From: Cinnamomum chago
Lineage: Eukaryota > Streptophyta > Magnoliopsida > Laurales > Lauraceae
NCBI GenBank assembly: GCA_038049695.1
Contig: CP142453.1
Span: 109,343,501 to 109,407,500 of the forward strand
Length of the DNA stretch: 64,000 bases
Direction of reading: 5' to 3'
Part shown: positions 48,501 to 56,187 of the stretch, piece by piece
How positions within the stretch are numbered: the first letter of the stretch is position 1
Layout: each line of letters opens with the position of its first letter
Made by a program: the position numbers and the translations under genes
Notes under the pieces: generated by a model
What the model saw: only the letters and a program-made list of their open reading frames with translations
Databases searched by the model: none
Told to the model about the DNA's origin: nothing

Positions 48501-49573
48501 CTCACCTTATCTCTTATAGTAAGGTGAGAGATGCTCTCATAGGAGCATCTCCCTATATATATATATATATATCTTAGATATCCTGATGGGCCCACCATCT
48601 GAAGAAAAGAAATATAGAAACTTCTTTGGTGATTACAGTATGCAAACACATCCAAAATGTATTTTCCTTGATGCTGCTGTACTGTAAGCTTCTTAAGTTG
48701 GATAGAATCTTGCAGAACACTTACCAGCAATACTTAGCTGCAAGAGAATTGAAGAAGCAGTCTTGGAGATACCACCGCAAATACAGCACATGGTTCCAAC
48801 GGCATGAGGAGCCGAAAGTCACAACAGATGAATATGAGCAGGGGACGTATGTTTACTTTGATTTCCACGTTGCTAATGATGACTCACAGAATGGGTGGTA
48901 TGTTGACATGAATTTTGTTATGCCAAATTTTTGTGCAAGATATGTGTAGGCAGATTTGCATTCATATTTTTGCATGGTAGGCATGGGTGGTTTATCTGAT
49001 GTGAGGCCATTTGCTGGATCATTCAGTGTTCTGTTGATCCACATTTTTCGGCTAAGCCAACCTTTGCTGTTAGCTTTCCAGTAGTGCACAAATGTGATGC
49101 AGCTATGCTATTGAATTAGTAGGTCCTGAGTGTCAAAACTGGCATGCTTCTTGATGACTGATTCACGTAGTGCTATTTTCATTACCTTCAAATATGAAAA
49201 TCCCTACTTCAGGTCTGGAGTATCAAGTCAATTGTAACATTTAATGTGTGGCCTGTCCTCTAAAAAAAATGTGTGGCCTGCGAGTAGACAGCTAAAAAGG
49301 AATACAACAATGCTACCAATCACAGATAAATAGATACTGATGACTATGATCTTCCAATCTGCTACAGTTTTGTAGCAACCCCCATCCACGTTCAGGCATC
49401 ATAGAATTGGTGCATCAAGAATATGTACATTTTCTGACGCCAAGGTATAAAATGAAATGTTAAGTTTTCATGGCTTCACGTTGTATATTTTTCTTTTGAT
49501 ATGCAGGTGCCAGAGGATCAAGACCGAGTTCACATTTGAGTACCTTTACCTTGAAGATGAGCTCGTTGTGTAG
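24557..49573 (+). CDS. NOT3: CCR4-NOT complex subunit 3 (NOT3/CNOT3 family), 16 coding exons, complete
   Basis: Exons: 24557-24649, 24758-24889, 27383-27520, 28900-28950, 29566-29655, 29761-29907, 30124-30234, 33861-33938, 34214-34984, 39959-40126, 42021-42177, 42307-42452, 47689-47967, 48077-48211, 48716-48897, 49507-49573. All introns are GT-AG and phases fit, giving 914 residues, slightly longer than the roughly 845 I recall for Arabidopsis. Residues 1-232 form the NOT3 N-terminal coiled-coil domain (starts [20 protein letters not shown], includes [17 protein letters not shown] and [19 protein letters not shown]). Residues 255-770 are a Ser/Thr/Gln-rich linker containing [20 protein letters not shown]. 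Residues 788-914 are the NOT box ([40 protein letters not shown], ending YLEDELVV). NOT3 joins the NOT2-NOT1 module of the CCR4-NOT deadenylase in mRNA decay. Introns 2, 7, 9, 10 and 12 are long (1.9-5.2 kb) and transposon-filled; no coding exon is disrupted. Confidence 0.95.
24890..27382 (+). other. NOT3 intron 2
   Basis: A 2493-bp GT-AG intron. No transposon ends or coding remnants are recognised. It has a short C-rich stretch at 26671-26690 and low-complexity (TA)n near 26151-26163. The segment at 26690-26790, with GGTCCGGACTCAGG-type words, resembles the interior of some small plant DNA elements, but I cannot place ends. Confidence 0.6.
28500..28880 (+). repeat. Diverged tandem duplication of about 200 bp in NOT3 intron 3
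   Basis: Two consecutive segments both run from TTTTAGCTGTTTTATGTGCT through GGAGGGCTGAGCTMTGGYAT to TTTAAGTTTTCTATGGTTA, starting near 28510 and 28709. Substitutions and small indels separate the copies, so the duplication is old. The second copy ends just before the acceptor of exon 4. Confidence 0.7.
31420..31610 (+). pseudogene. LINE fragment in NOT3 intron 7
   Basis: One frame reads [18 protein letters not shown] then stop, [13 protein letters not shown], stop. This matches the segment after the zinc-finger (zf-RVT) part of plant L1-type LINEs (usually LWSIW.ERN.R.F.DK). Only about 60 codons remain. Confidence 0.5.
31776..31804 (+). repeat. Run of 29 consecutive G in NOT3 intron 7
   Basis: Uninterrupted poly-G, unusual in a plant intron. 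It could form G-quadruplex in the DNA and in the pre-mRNA coding strand. The exact length may be affected by sequencing. Confidence 0.8.
32168..32262. repeat. Alternating purine-pyrimidine tract (TG/CG) in NOT3 intron 7
   Basis: TATGTGTGCGCGCGCGCGCA at 32171-32190 is followed by CGCAAGTGTGCGTGTG, ATGTACGTGCATATG and TGCATGCATG. Such alternating tracts favour Z-DNA. There is no coding content. Confidence 0.65.
32442..33273 (-). mobile_element. 5'-truncated RTE-type LINE in NOT3 intron 7
   Basis: Minus-strand frames show a reverse transcriptase fragment with the catalytic FADD box ([18 protein letters not shown]), [10 protein letters not shown], then [20 protein letters not shown] and [20 protein letters not shown] and RQIHIADLT-stop. 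This is the 3' half of a plant RTE-clade LINE. The segment between LGSM and CNRK is shortened and frameshifted, so it is dead. The 3' tail on the element strand is (TTGGTTTGG). The 14-bp target duplication GCGTGAATGCTCAA lies at 32428-32441 and 33274-33287. It is antisense to NOT3. Confidence 0.88.
33451..33530 (+). mobile_element. 5'-truncated SINE fragment in NOT3 intron 7
   Basis: The block GTGGCCACAGGGGATTTACC, then CGGCTCTCC, AGGGATTAATCCGGCCCAAA and GGGTTGGGA matches the 3' half of the intact tRNA-derived SINE at 61697-61876, with about 80 percent identity by eye. The tRNA-like head is missing. Confidence 0.65.
33537..33709. mobile_element. (TA)n-embedded MITE, copy 1
   Basis: A core of about 118 bp (33576-33693), GGAGATGCTCCTACGAGAGA ... 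TCTCATGCATCTCCC, has inverted repeats. The 5' side is a (TA)n run of about 39 bases and the 3' side a (TA)n run of about 16 bases. It shares core sequence with copy 2 at 48390-48573. The pattern recalls the rice micron MITEs, which sit in (TA)n microsatellites, or Stowaway-type TA targeting. Confidence 0.75.
34985..36579 (+). other. First part of NOT3 intron 9
   Basis: The 5' 1.6 kb of this 4974-bp intron holds no recognisable gene or element ends. It has an A17 run near 35749. The frame at 36127-36312 matches nothing. Confidence 0.45.
36580..37740 (-). pseudogene. L1-type LINE remnant (zf-RVT and RNase H) in NOT3 intron 9
   Basis: The minus strand carries several frames in order. [20 protein letters not shown] and similar belong to the reverse-transcriptase C-terminal region. 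These are followed by [20 protein letters not shown], then [23 protein letters not shown], and an RNase H segment [20 protein letters not shown] ... [28 protein letters not shown]. Frameshifts separate the blocks. It is antisense to NOT3 and lacks the apurinic endonuclease and most of the reverse transcriptase. Confidence 0.75.
38605..38870 (+). pseudogene. L1-type LINE reverse transcriptase fragment in NOT3 intron 9
   Basis: Words typical of the LINE reverse transcriptase occur in order in shifting frames: KKAYDQLN near 38631, [14 protein letters not shown]-like sequence near 38725-38770 and IGIEALSLL near 38785. It is sense to NOT3, opposite to the neighbouring LINE remnant at 36580-37740, so it is a separate insertion. 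Confidence 0.6.
39640..39870 (-). pseudogene. LINE RNase H fragment just upstream of NOT3 exon 10
   Basis: The minus strand reads [20 protein letters not shown] and [11 protein letters not shown]-like sequence, the middle of a plant LINE RNase H domain. It ends about 90 bp before the acceptor of exon 10. Confidence 0.6.
41040..41290 (+). pseudogene. LINE RNase H fragment with internal tandem duplication, NOT3 intron 10
   Basis: The frame [43 protein letters not shown] is the C-terminal part of a plant LINE RNase H domain (compare WRLAYLVEEVQDISTQL in the LINE near 55970). A 54-bp segment is duplicated in tandem (about 41048-41101 and 41102-41155, unit TTGGATTAGTACCCCTAGCA ...). The remnant is sense to NOT3. 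Confidence 0.65.
41576..41865 (+). repeat. Perfect 145-bp tandem duplication in NOT3 intron 10
   Basis: Units 41576-41720 and 41721-41865, beginning CTTTATCCAGCACTTAGATT and ending TCGGCCTTGCT, appear identical base for base, so the duplication is very recent or an assembly artefact. Frames spanning it repeat the same peptide but are not gene-like. Confidence 0.9.
42540..42650 (+). mobile_element. 3' end of a second RTE-type LINE, NOT3 intron 12
   Basis: [14 protein letters not shown] is followed by GTTGGGACAAGGCTTTGATG and a (GATGAT)n tail at 42633-42645. These are the C-terminus and characteristic TGATGATG tail of plant RTE LINEs. The copy is sense to NOT3 and only about 90 bp long. A fainter relative of the tail (GGGATAAGGCTAAGATGATG) lies at 47596-47622. 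Confidence 0.65.
43455..43477 (+). repeat. Run of 23 consecutive C in NOT3 intron 12
   Basis: Poly-C preceded by CCTCTTTCCA, equivalent to poly-G on the other strand. It is the second of the long G/C homopolymers in NOT3 introns. Confidence 0.8.
44860..45065 (+). pseudogene. LINE RNase H fragment in NOT3 intron 12
   Basis: [24 protein letters not shown] near 44977-45050 corresponds to the C-terminal RNase H segment FSHV.REAN.EADGLAK.GV of plant LINEs. Upstream scraps are too decayed to define. Confidence 0.5.
46401..46602 (+). repeat. 101-bp tandem duplication in NOT3 intron 12
   Basis: Units 46401-46501 and 46502-46602 start ATTAGATATYGGTTTTAGTC and differ at about three positions. Non-coding. 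Confidence 0.85.
48390..48573. mobile_element. (TA)n-embedded MITE, copy 2, in NOT3 intron 14
   Basis: A core of about 151 bp (48403-48553) folds almost completely on itself. The left arm GATGCTCCTATGAGAGCATC continues to GAGATAA, and the right arm is its reverse complement with a 2-base insertion and few changes. Arms are about 60 bases with a loop of roughly 20. It is flanked by TATATATA tracts on both sides. The same family as copy 1 at 33537-33709. Confidence 0.8.
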
Positions 49574-49972
49574 ATGTATAGGACTATTGACCTGATGTTA
49601 CCAGCATTTCACTTTGGTATGTTTTGACCCGTCACTGCTTTCTGTTCTTTTATTAAATTTATATTGCTTTAAAGCATTGTAACACTGAATTTTGACATCC
49701 TCCCACACTTCCAAACCAACCCTTACACTTTGGTATGTTTTGACACATCCCTCTTCTCCTCCTCTTCTTCCTCTTCTTTTCAAAAGGTGATTTGGTAGAC
49801 GCAGTTGATACAGGTGAGCAGAACTGCTTTGGGACTTGGGGGCCCACTTATTAAAAACACTAACTGTTGGTCAAAACCACACTTCCTGCATTGTGGGTTG
49901 CCCTAGTTTTACTTGTATTCAATTTATATTAACTACCGGTTTGAAGTTATCGCTGAAGATATGAATTCGATC
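49574..49972 (+). other. NOT3 3' flank / probable 3' UTR
   Basis: AT-rich tail with a TTTATTAAATTTATATTG segment that could serve polyadenylation, though there is no perfect AATAAA near. A 19-bp direct repeat CACTTTGGTATGTTTTGAC lies at about 49611-49629 and 49726-49744. Confidence 0.4.
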
Positions 49973-50426
49973 TTAATAAAGCTGAGCTGTTAGCCTTAAG
50001 GACGGGCCTTCGGGAAGCGCAGCGTCTGAACATTCAGAATCTTCTGGTGGAGGGTGATTCCTTCTGTGTTATTGGGTGGGCTTCGAGGAGGTCTAGCCCA
50101 CCATGGAGGCTTGTAGACATTGTAGAGGAAATTTGGGATCTAGCCAATATTACCTTTGCTTCCTTCTCTCATGTAAAGAGGCAAGCGAATGATGCGGCAG
50201 ATATTCTAGCTAAGGATGGTGTCAACAGACAGCAACTGGAATTCATCACCCTTTCAGATTAGCATTGTTGTTGATCTCTTTAGTTTTTTGTACTGCTGCT
50301 GAGTTTTTTAGGCTTTTCCTTTTTTGAGTGGTTCTTGTTTTTTTGGGGTCTTGGCCCTTGTTGGTAGAATTATGTTGTATTGTTAAGCCTTTTCTTTTTT
50401 TAATACAAGTTACCATTAAAAACAAA
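49973..50426 (+). mobile_element. 5'-truncated LINE insertion (RNase H tail) downstream of NOT3
   Basis: Perfect 17-bp target duplications AAGATATGAATTCGATC lie at 49956-49972 and 50427-50443. The 454-bp insert encodes AELLALRTGLREAQRLNIQN LLVEGDSFCVIGWASRRS and VKRQANDAADILAKDGV, ending at TAG 50260-50262. It is the RNase H end of a plant L1-type LINE, followed by a T-rich 3' region and an A-rich tail. The frame is open from near the 5' truncation point to the stop, so the insertion looks young. Confidence 0.88.
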
Positions 50427-50853
50427 AAGATATGAATTCGATCCAACAGTGAAATTCATTGCAATAGTGATGCAGTGCGCGGGTAGGGAGGTGGAGACAG
50501 ATTTGGGTTTGGTTGATGGATTAGGGGTTTTCAGGATTTGGGGGAGTCGGGGTGTGGGCTTGAGGGTTTGGGGTTGCTGATGGGTTTGGAAGGGATTCTG
50601 ATGGTGGGATTGAGAAGATGGTCTGTTGGAACTGATGATGGGGTTGGTCAGTTGGGTTTTGAGGATGACATCTGGATTGTGGGTTTCTATGAACAATGGG
50701 GTTGGGTTGTGTGGTGGGCAAGCTTTGGCTAGGGTTTAGATAAAGGAACGGATGATGGATGGTTTGACAATGATGATGGTGGACTGAAAGAAAATAAAAA
50801 CAAGGGATAGGATACCGGTTTACCTCAATCGGAGATCTAAGCGACGGATCTTC

Positions 50854-51000
50854 GCTCTGATACCAATTGACGTAGCGCGGGTAAGGGAAGAGTATCCAAT
50901 TGACTACTGTCCAAGACAAAGCTTAGGGATATGGATCCATGGGATCCAAACCATATTGGTCCCACACCTCACACCACAAACAAACTTTAATGCCCCGTAA
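50854..51000 (-). mobile_element. Ty1/copia-type remnant with primer-binding site
   Basis: GCTCTGATACCA at 50854-50865 is the reverse complement of TGGTATCAGAGC, the initiator-tRNA primer-binding site of many copia elements. The element thus reads leftwards, with LTR-derived sequence to the right (from about 50868) and leader to the left. The minus-strand frame at 50521-50919, rich in P, H, N and Q, lies over this leader and is probably not a protein. The LTR limits are not determined. Confidence 0.5.
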
Positions 51001-52098
51001 TATGGAGCTAATTATACCCTAATTCTTAAATAGACTCATACCCTAATTCTAATTTAGAAACAGTTCTAACTAAAATAAAAGTCAAAAGCAAATAAGATTC
51101 TATACTGTAGAACTTTCTAAATATTCTCATGTTTATCCTGAAAATTCTGCTATTAGTAGGAAATAAAAATAAGACTGAACGTTGCGTGATTTTGATGTCT
51201 CCTTTAGCCTTAATGGACTTGTGCCCATGGCTGAAACTTTTGGGTTTGTGGCTGGGCCCAATAGGCTGGCAGAGCTTGGGTTTTGCCTGCATCAAATAGT
51301 TATACCAAGTCCTTTCAAAATTTTCAAGATGATTTTTTTTCTTCTAAGGATCTGCCAGTCTGCCTTGACTGGAAATGGGCACAGTGTAGATTTGCTTGCC
51401 TGTACCGCAGCATAAGGTACTTTCACCTGTACATTGTAGAGAACCACCAGAAAAAATAGTCCCTGCTGACAACAATATCATAACGTAATCATTAATTATT
51501 CTATACTTCTGAGTATATCATTTCCGTAGCTTATCTTAGGAGATATTTGTAGATTATCACAGATTGTCACACTAAACAAGGGGTGGTTATTACTCTAAAT
51601 TTTAGGTTGTAAACTTATATCCTCTTATGTATACATGTCTTGACCAGACAATTTAGAAAGATGTTTATTCTACAACTGCATCTTTTCATTTTTCTCTTCT
51701 AAAAGTTTCATTCCTTGATTTAGGTACCTCAAATGTGTATACAGTTCACTATCTTGGTGGCAGAGTCCTGATGACATCTTGCTCTGGGGGCATCACAATG
51801 TCTCTGATCACCCAACCAATATCCGATGAAAACCTAGATTACCTCTAGAACTTCTGTTAACATTTTATTTGTCATTCAATTGTATCTCCTTTCTGTGGAG
51901 GAAAGCATTTTGACCTTGAACAGGCCTCAACAATTAGCCCATTCATTGAAGCACTCTAATCTTGTTGATGATCGGAAACAATCAGCCGATTGAATTCCTC
52001 AGCTTGGAGATCCCATTTGATTACTGATGTATTTATCCTTGCTAGACTTGGGACCAAGAGGAAGTCTTAAAAAATTATCATATATATATATATAGTTT
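51001..52098. other. Unassigned stretch between copia remnant and LINE
   Basis: AT-rich, no gene. It may include more of the copia LTR. It ends with (TA)n at 52079-52094, where the LINE begins. Confidence 0.35.
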
Positions 52099-53611
52099 AA
52101 TTGGGAGCTTGTACAAGATTCTAAGAAAAGTGTTGGCTAATCGTTTACGGAAAGTTCTGCCAGAGATTATTTCAGATATCAAAGGGACTTTTGTTGATGG
52201 TCGTCAAATTATTGATGGTGATTATTGCCCATGAGTGTATTGACTCAAGGTTTCGACATCATCGTCCTGGGGTGGTTTGTAAACTTGATTTTGAGAAGGC
52301 TTATGAAATGGTGGATTGCAGGTTTTTACAATATATGATGTCTTGGATGTGGTTTGGAAAGAAATGGCGAGGATGGAGAAAAAGTTGTGTTTCTTTTGCT
52401 CACTTTTCCATCTTGATTAATGGTTCTCTGAAAGACTATTTTAAGAGTCCCAGAGGATTGCGGCAAGGAGATCCTCTATCTCCTTTACTTTTTGTCACCG
52501 TGGTGGAAGCTCTCAATGCTTTATTGAAGTGAGCTAATCTTTCAAGGATGATTTCTGGCTTCTCTATTGATAATGCTGCCTATGAGGTAACTCATTTACA
52601 GTTTGCAGATGATACAATTGTTTTTCTGATACTTCTTTGGAAAAAGTAGACTGTTTGAAAAATATCTTGAGCTGGTTTGAGTTGTTATCGGGCTTGAAGA
52701 TCAATTACGAGAAATGTGAGCTGATTGGTATCTGTATGGACTATGGAGGATCATGATGTTAAAATTTGGCTGATGTCTTTGGTTGTAAAGTTGGTCAACT
52801 CCCGACAAAATATTTGGGTTTGCCACTGTGCTTGGGATTACCGAAGAAAAGTTTGTGGGATCCAGTTGTGCAAAGGGTTGATAAAAAAAACTTAGTTCTT
52901 GGAAGGGCAGATATTTGTTAATGGGTGGTTTGGTCGTGTTACCCTTAGTAAGGTCTGTTCTCTCGAGTATCCCTATATATTTTCTGTCTTGTCTTGCTTT
53001 AAATGTCCCAAAAAAAGTGGTGCAGCAAATGGAGAAAATCCAATGTGATTTTCTTTGGAATGATACTGTTGAGCAAAGGAAATATCATTTAGTTAGATGG
53101 GAGATTGTTTGCAAACCTCTTTCTCAAGGCAGATTGGGGATTCGTTCCATTGAAAATATGATTAAAGTGTTACTTGGGAAGTGGTTATGGAGGGTGGGTG
53201 ATTCGACTCAAGGTTTATGGAAACAAGTTCAAGTATAAGTTGGGTAAGGATGGGTGGTCTGTTATGGTCCAGAGTTATAAGGCTTTCTATTCATTTTGTT
53301 TAGGATCATTTGGATAAGTGGATAAGGTTTGTCCATTATGGTCATCAGATTCTTTTTTGGCATGATGAATGGTGTGGGCAATCAACCTTGAAGAGTCAGT
53401 TTCCTCGTCATTTTGTCTTTGATAGGAGGCAACAGGCAGCTATTGTAGAAAACTTTCAATCGGTGGGCGGTTCTATAGTCTGGGATTTTTTGTTTCATCG
53501 AAATTTGCATGATAATGAAGTTATTGATTTTGTGAGACTGATCTCTTTGCTAGAGGGGGTTAATCTTTCTGTACGGAGAAATGATGAAAGATTATGGAAG
53601 CCTGACACTAA

Positions 53612-54503
53612 GGGGACGTTTGGCAAACGTCCTCGCTGCGGATTTCTGTTGGTTTTCTGCGATTCCGTGGAAAACCCACGTTTGATTCCGCGTGGAAAAG
53701 CCTTGAATGGATGCGAGGATTCTCCATTTCCAAATATTTTGGGCGTCAGACACCCCCCCCCCTCCGGATCCGTTGAATCCACGCACATGAGGATTTGCGG
53801 AGCTACAGTGATTTCAGGCATTAATTTAGATCAGAACGGTTTTTTGCATTTTTTGGTTTCTATGGGCCCCACAATCAAGATCTGAACCGATTAAAGTGTT
53901 AAAAGAAGGTTCAAAACGGCTATCTCACAAAATTTCAGCCGTTGATTCATCATAGATCGTGAGATATTTACAAAATCGTCCAAACCGTTAAATGCCAATT
54001 TCTGTCATGCAGTGGGCCAAAAAAGGGGATTAAATCCAGTCCCTTTTTTTTCAATTTTCTGGTTCCTGTGGGCCCCACAATCATGATCTGAACCAGTAGT
54101 TATTTCTGTAAAGGTCAAACACGGCTAGTTGACCAAATTTCAACCGTTGTCCTTACCATACCTTGAGATATTTGCAAAAAAGTCCAGGTACTAAAATATT
54201 AATTTCTTATTCTTGTGGGCCCCCTTTGCACGATCTAAACCGTTCAGATTTTCTAGATGACCACAAACAACTTTAAGGTGAAAGTTGAGGACTTGATTTT
54301 TCATGGATTTTGGTAATTTTTATAAAACATATTTATAACCATTGAATCATACATTCTACAATTTGTAGGAATCCTCCTTCCATCCAAACATGGAACTCTC
54401 TTTGGAAATCCTACTTGAGGATTGTGGACTTCTTTGGAAATGGAGAGAATCCACTAAATAGAGGATTCTTCTACGTTTACCAAACGTGCCCGTGCCCGTG
54501 CCC
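53612..54503. mobile_element. PIF/Harbinger (Tourist)-like element nested in the LINE, 892 bp
   Basis: The left end is GGGGACGTTTGGCAAACGTC and the right end, reverse complemented, GGGCACGGGCACGGGCACGT followed by TTGGTAAACGT. The flanking triplets TAA (53609-53611 and 54504-54506) are a Tourist-type target duplication; a 7-bp CTAAGGG reading (53608-53614 and 54503-54509) is also possible. Removing the insert and one TAA restores the LINE codons for DTKGQFSVKSFYNVL. The interior has no coding capacity. Confidence 0.75.
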
Positions 54504-54648
54504 TAAGGGTCAATTTTCGGTTAAGTCCTTCTATAATGTCTTGTCTGGTGCTATTGCTAGGATGGTTGATTGGAGGCATTTTTTGAACCCTTACGTTCCC
54601 AAGAGTTCTAGTTTTTTGCTGGATGGCGAGTTTGCAAAAGATTCTTAC

Positions 54649-55232
54649 CTAGGAAGCACGGACACCTCTCCGGGGCCGGAGTGTCGGTGTCCGACACGTG
54701 TCGGACACGGACACGCTCTGACACGTGTCGGACACGCAAAAAAGAGTGTCCAATTTATTTTATAATTTTTTATATTTCGGACACGCTGGGGACACGTCCG
54801 GATACGTGTCGGACACGCTGGGCCTTTTTTTAATTGAAAAAAAAAATAGAATAAAAAGGCCATCCTTAAAAAAAGAAAAGCAAAGGGGGCTATTTGTAAA
54901 AAGAAATTGATGCTGCTCCCTTTGTCTTTGTATGAATTTTATGGAACTATGGATATTTCATGTTTAATGATTATTAATTATGTTTCAATTTTGTATTGCT
55001 ATTTGGTAATTTGATTTGTTTGTTAGTTGGTACAGTGGTACTTGATTTTTTTATTTATTTGATTGCTAAATTGATTACAAAGTTAAAATGATAGTATCTT
55101 TTAGTATATTATTATTATTATTATTATTAACGTGTCCCCAACGTGTCCGTGTCCTATTTTTTTGAGAAATGCCGTGTCGGCGTGTCCGTGTCGTGTCGTG
55201 TCGTGTCCGTGTCCCGTGTCCGTGCTTCTTAG
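54649..55232. mobile_element. hAT-like element rich in GACACG words nested in the LINE, 584 bp
   Basis: The termini CTAGGAAGCACGGACAC and, reverse complemented, CTAAGAAGCACGGACAC are nearly identical. Perfect 8-bp duplications ATTCTTAC lie at 54641-54648 and 55233-55240. Removal restores KILTMDQLRRKNCIIVNGCP in the zf-RVT region of the LINE. Both ends carry dense GGACACG / ACACGTGTCGG repeats; the middle is AT-rich with (ATT)n at 55106-55128. The 8-bp duplication favours hAT. A 9-bp reading (GATTCTTAC), as in Mutator, is possible. Confidence 0.8.
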
Positions 55233-56187
55233 ATTCTTACAATGGATCAATTGAGAAGGAAAAACTGTATCATTGTCAATGGATGCCCAATGTATTTAAA
55301 CGAGGAGGAAATGGCTAATCATTTGTTGATTCATTGTAAGTTTGCGCATTAAGTATGGTTTTCAATTATTGATATGTTTGACTTGAGTTGGGTCATGCCT
55401 TGTACTGTTATGGATCTTTTCCAACAGTGGAAATATAGAGGTAGTTCAATCCGAGGTCATATATTATGGTGGTTGTCCCTTTATGCTGGCCTTTGGAAGA
55501 TTTGGTTGGAGAGAAATAATAGAATTTTCAAAAGTCAAAGCAGCTCTGCTGAGGAGATTGTTTTGTCTATTGTTTGGAATGTTTCGGAGTGGGCTAGTAG
55601 AAAGGCAGAATTTGCAGGAGTTTCTTCAGAAGATTTGAATAGATCTTGGGTAGCCAATTTAATAGGAGGATGCCCCTCCAAGATTGTGCCTAGAATTAAT
55701 TAAAATTAAGTGAATTTTGATGGCAGTTTCTTTAGGCATATTCATTTGGGAGGGATTGGAGGTGTTATTCGGGACTCTTCAGGGGTGGTTGTGAACAACT
55801 TTTCTCATCCAGTGACTTCGTCTGATTCCAATGGTGTTGAAGTTTATGCTCTACTTATTGGCTGCCGTGAATTGTGTAAGTTGGGAGGCTATAAAGAAAT
55901 CATTGAAAGTGACTCTTTTTCAGCAATTCAATGGGCCTCTAGAAAATCTCATTTTCAATGGAGATTGGCTTATTTGGTTGAGGAGGTGCAAGATATCTCG
56001 ACTCAGTTAGAAGCTTCATTTAACCAGATCCAGTGTGAAGCTAACGCTATGGCGGATGGTCTAGCAAGGGATGAAGTTCTTCGGTTAAATATTTCTTTCG
56101 ATGTGTAGTTTTTTTTGTTGCTTTTCTTTAGTCCCGTTCCTGTTTTGCTTGGTTCTTTTCTTTAATAAAATTTACTGTTATCCAAAA

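Larger units (their letters stand above)
52099..56187 (+). mobile_element. L1-type LINE with RNase H, 5'-truncated, with two nested insertions
   Basis: It begins inside the reverse transcriptase ([18 protein letters not shown]) and continues with VVCKLDFEKAYEMVD, GLRQGDPLSPLLF and the catalytic box HLQFADDTIVF (about 52600). Next come NVPKKVVQQMEKIQCDFLWN and RWEIVCKPLSQGRLGIRSIE, zf-RVT HLLIHC, LWKIWLERNNRIFKSQ, and an RNase H domain at 55700-56108 (FDGSFFRHIHLGGIGGVIRD, ESDSFSAIQWASRKS, NAMADGLARDEV). Several stops and frameshifts (for example TGA near 52531) disable it. The 3' end is followed by AATAAAATTTACTGTTATCC and an A/TA tract. Both ends abut (TA)n. DNA elements at 53612-54503 and 54649-55232 interrupt it. 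Confidence 0.88.

Noticed and set aside
50521-50919. 132-codon minus-strand frame rich in P, H, Q and N
   Set aside because: Overlies the leader next to a copia primer-binding site. Low-complexity composition and no domain; probably non-coding.
53310-53885. 191-codon frame treated as one protein
   Set aside because: Only the first half is LINE (WIRFVHYGHQILFWHDEWC ...). After 53612 it runs into the nested Tourist-like insert.
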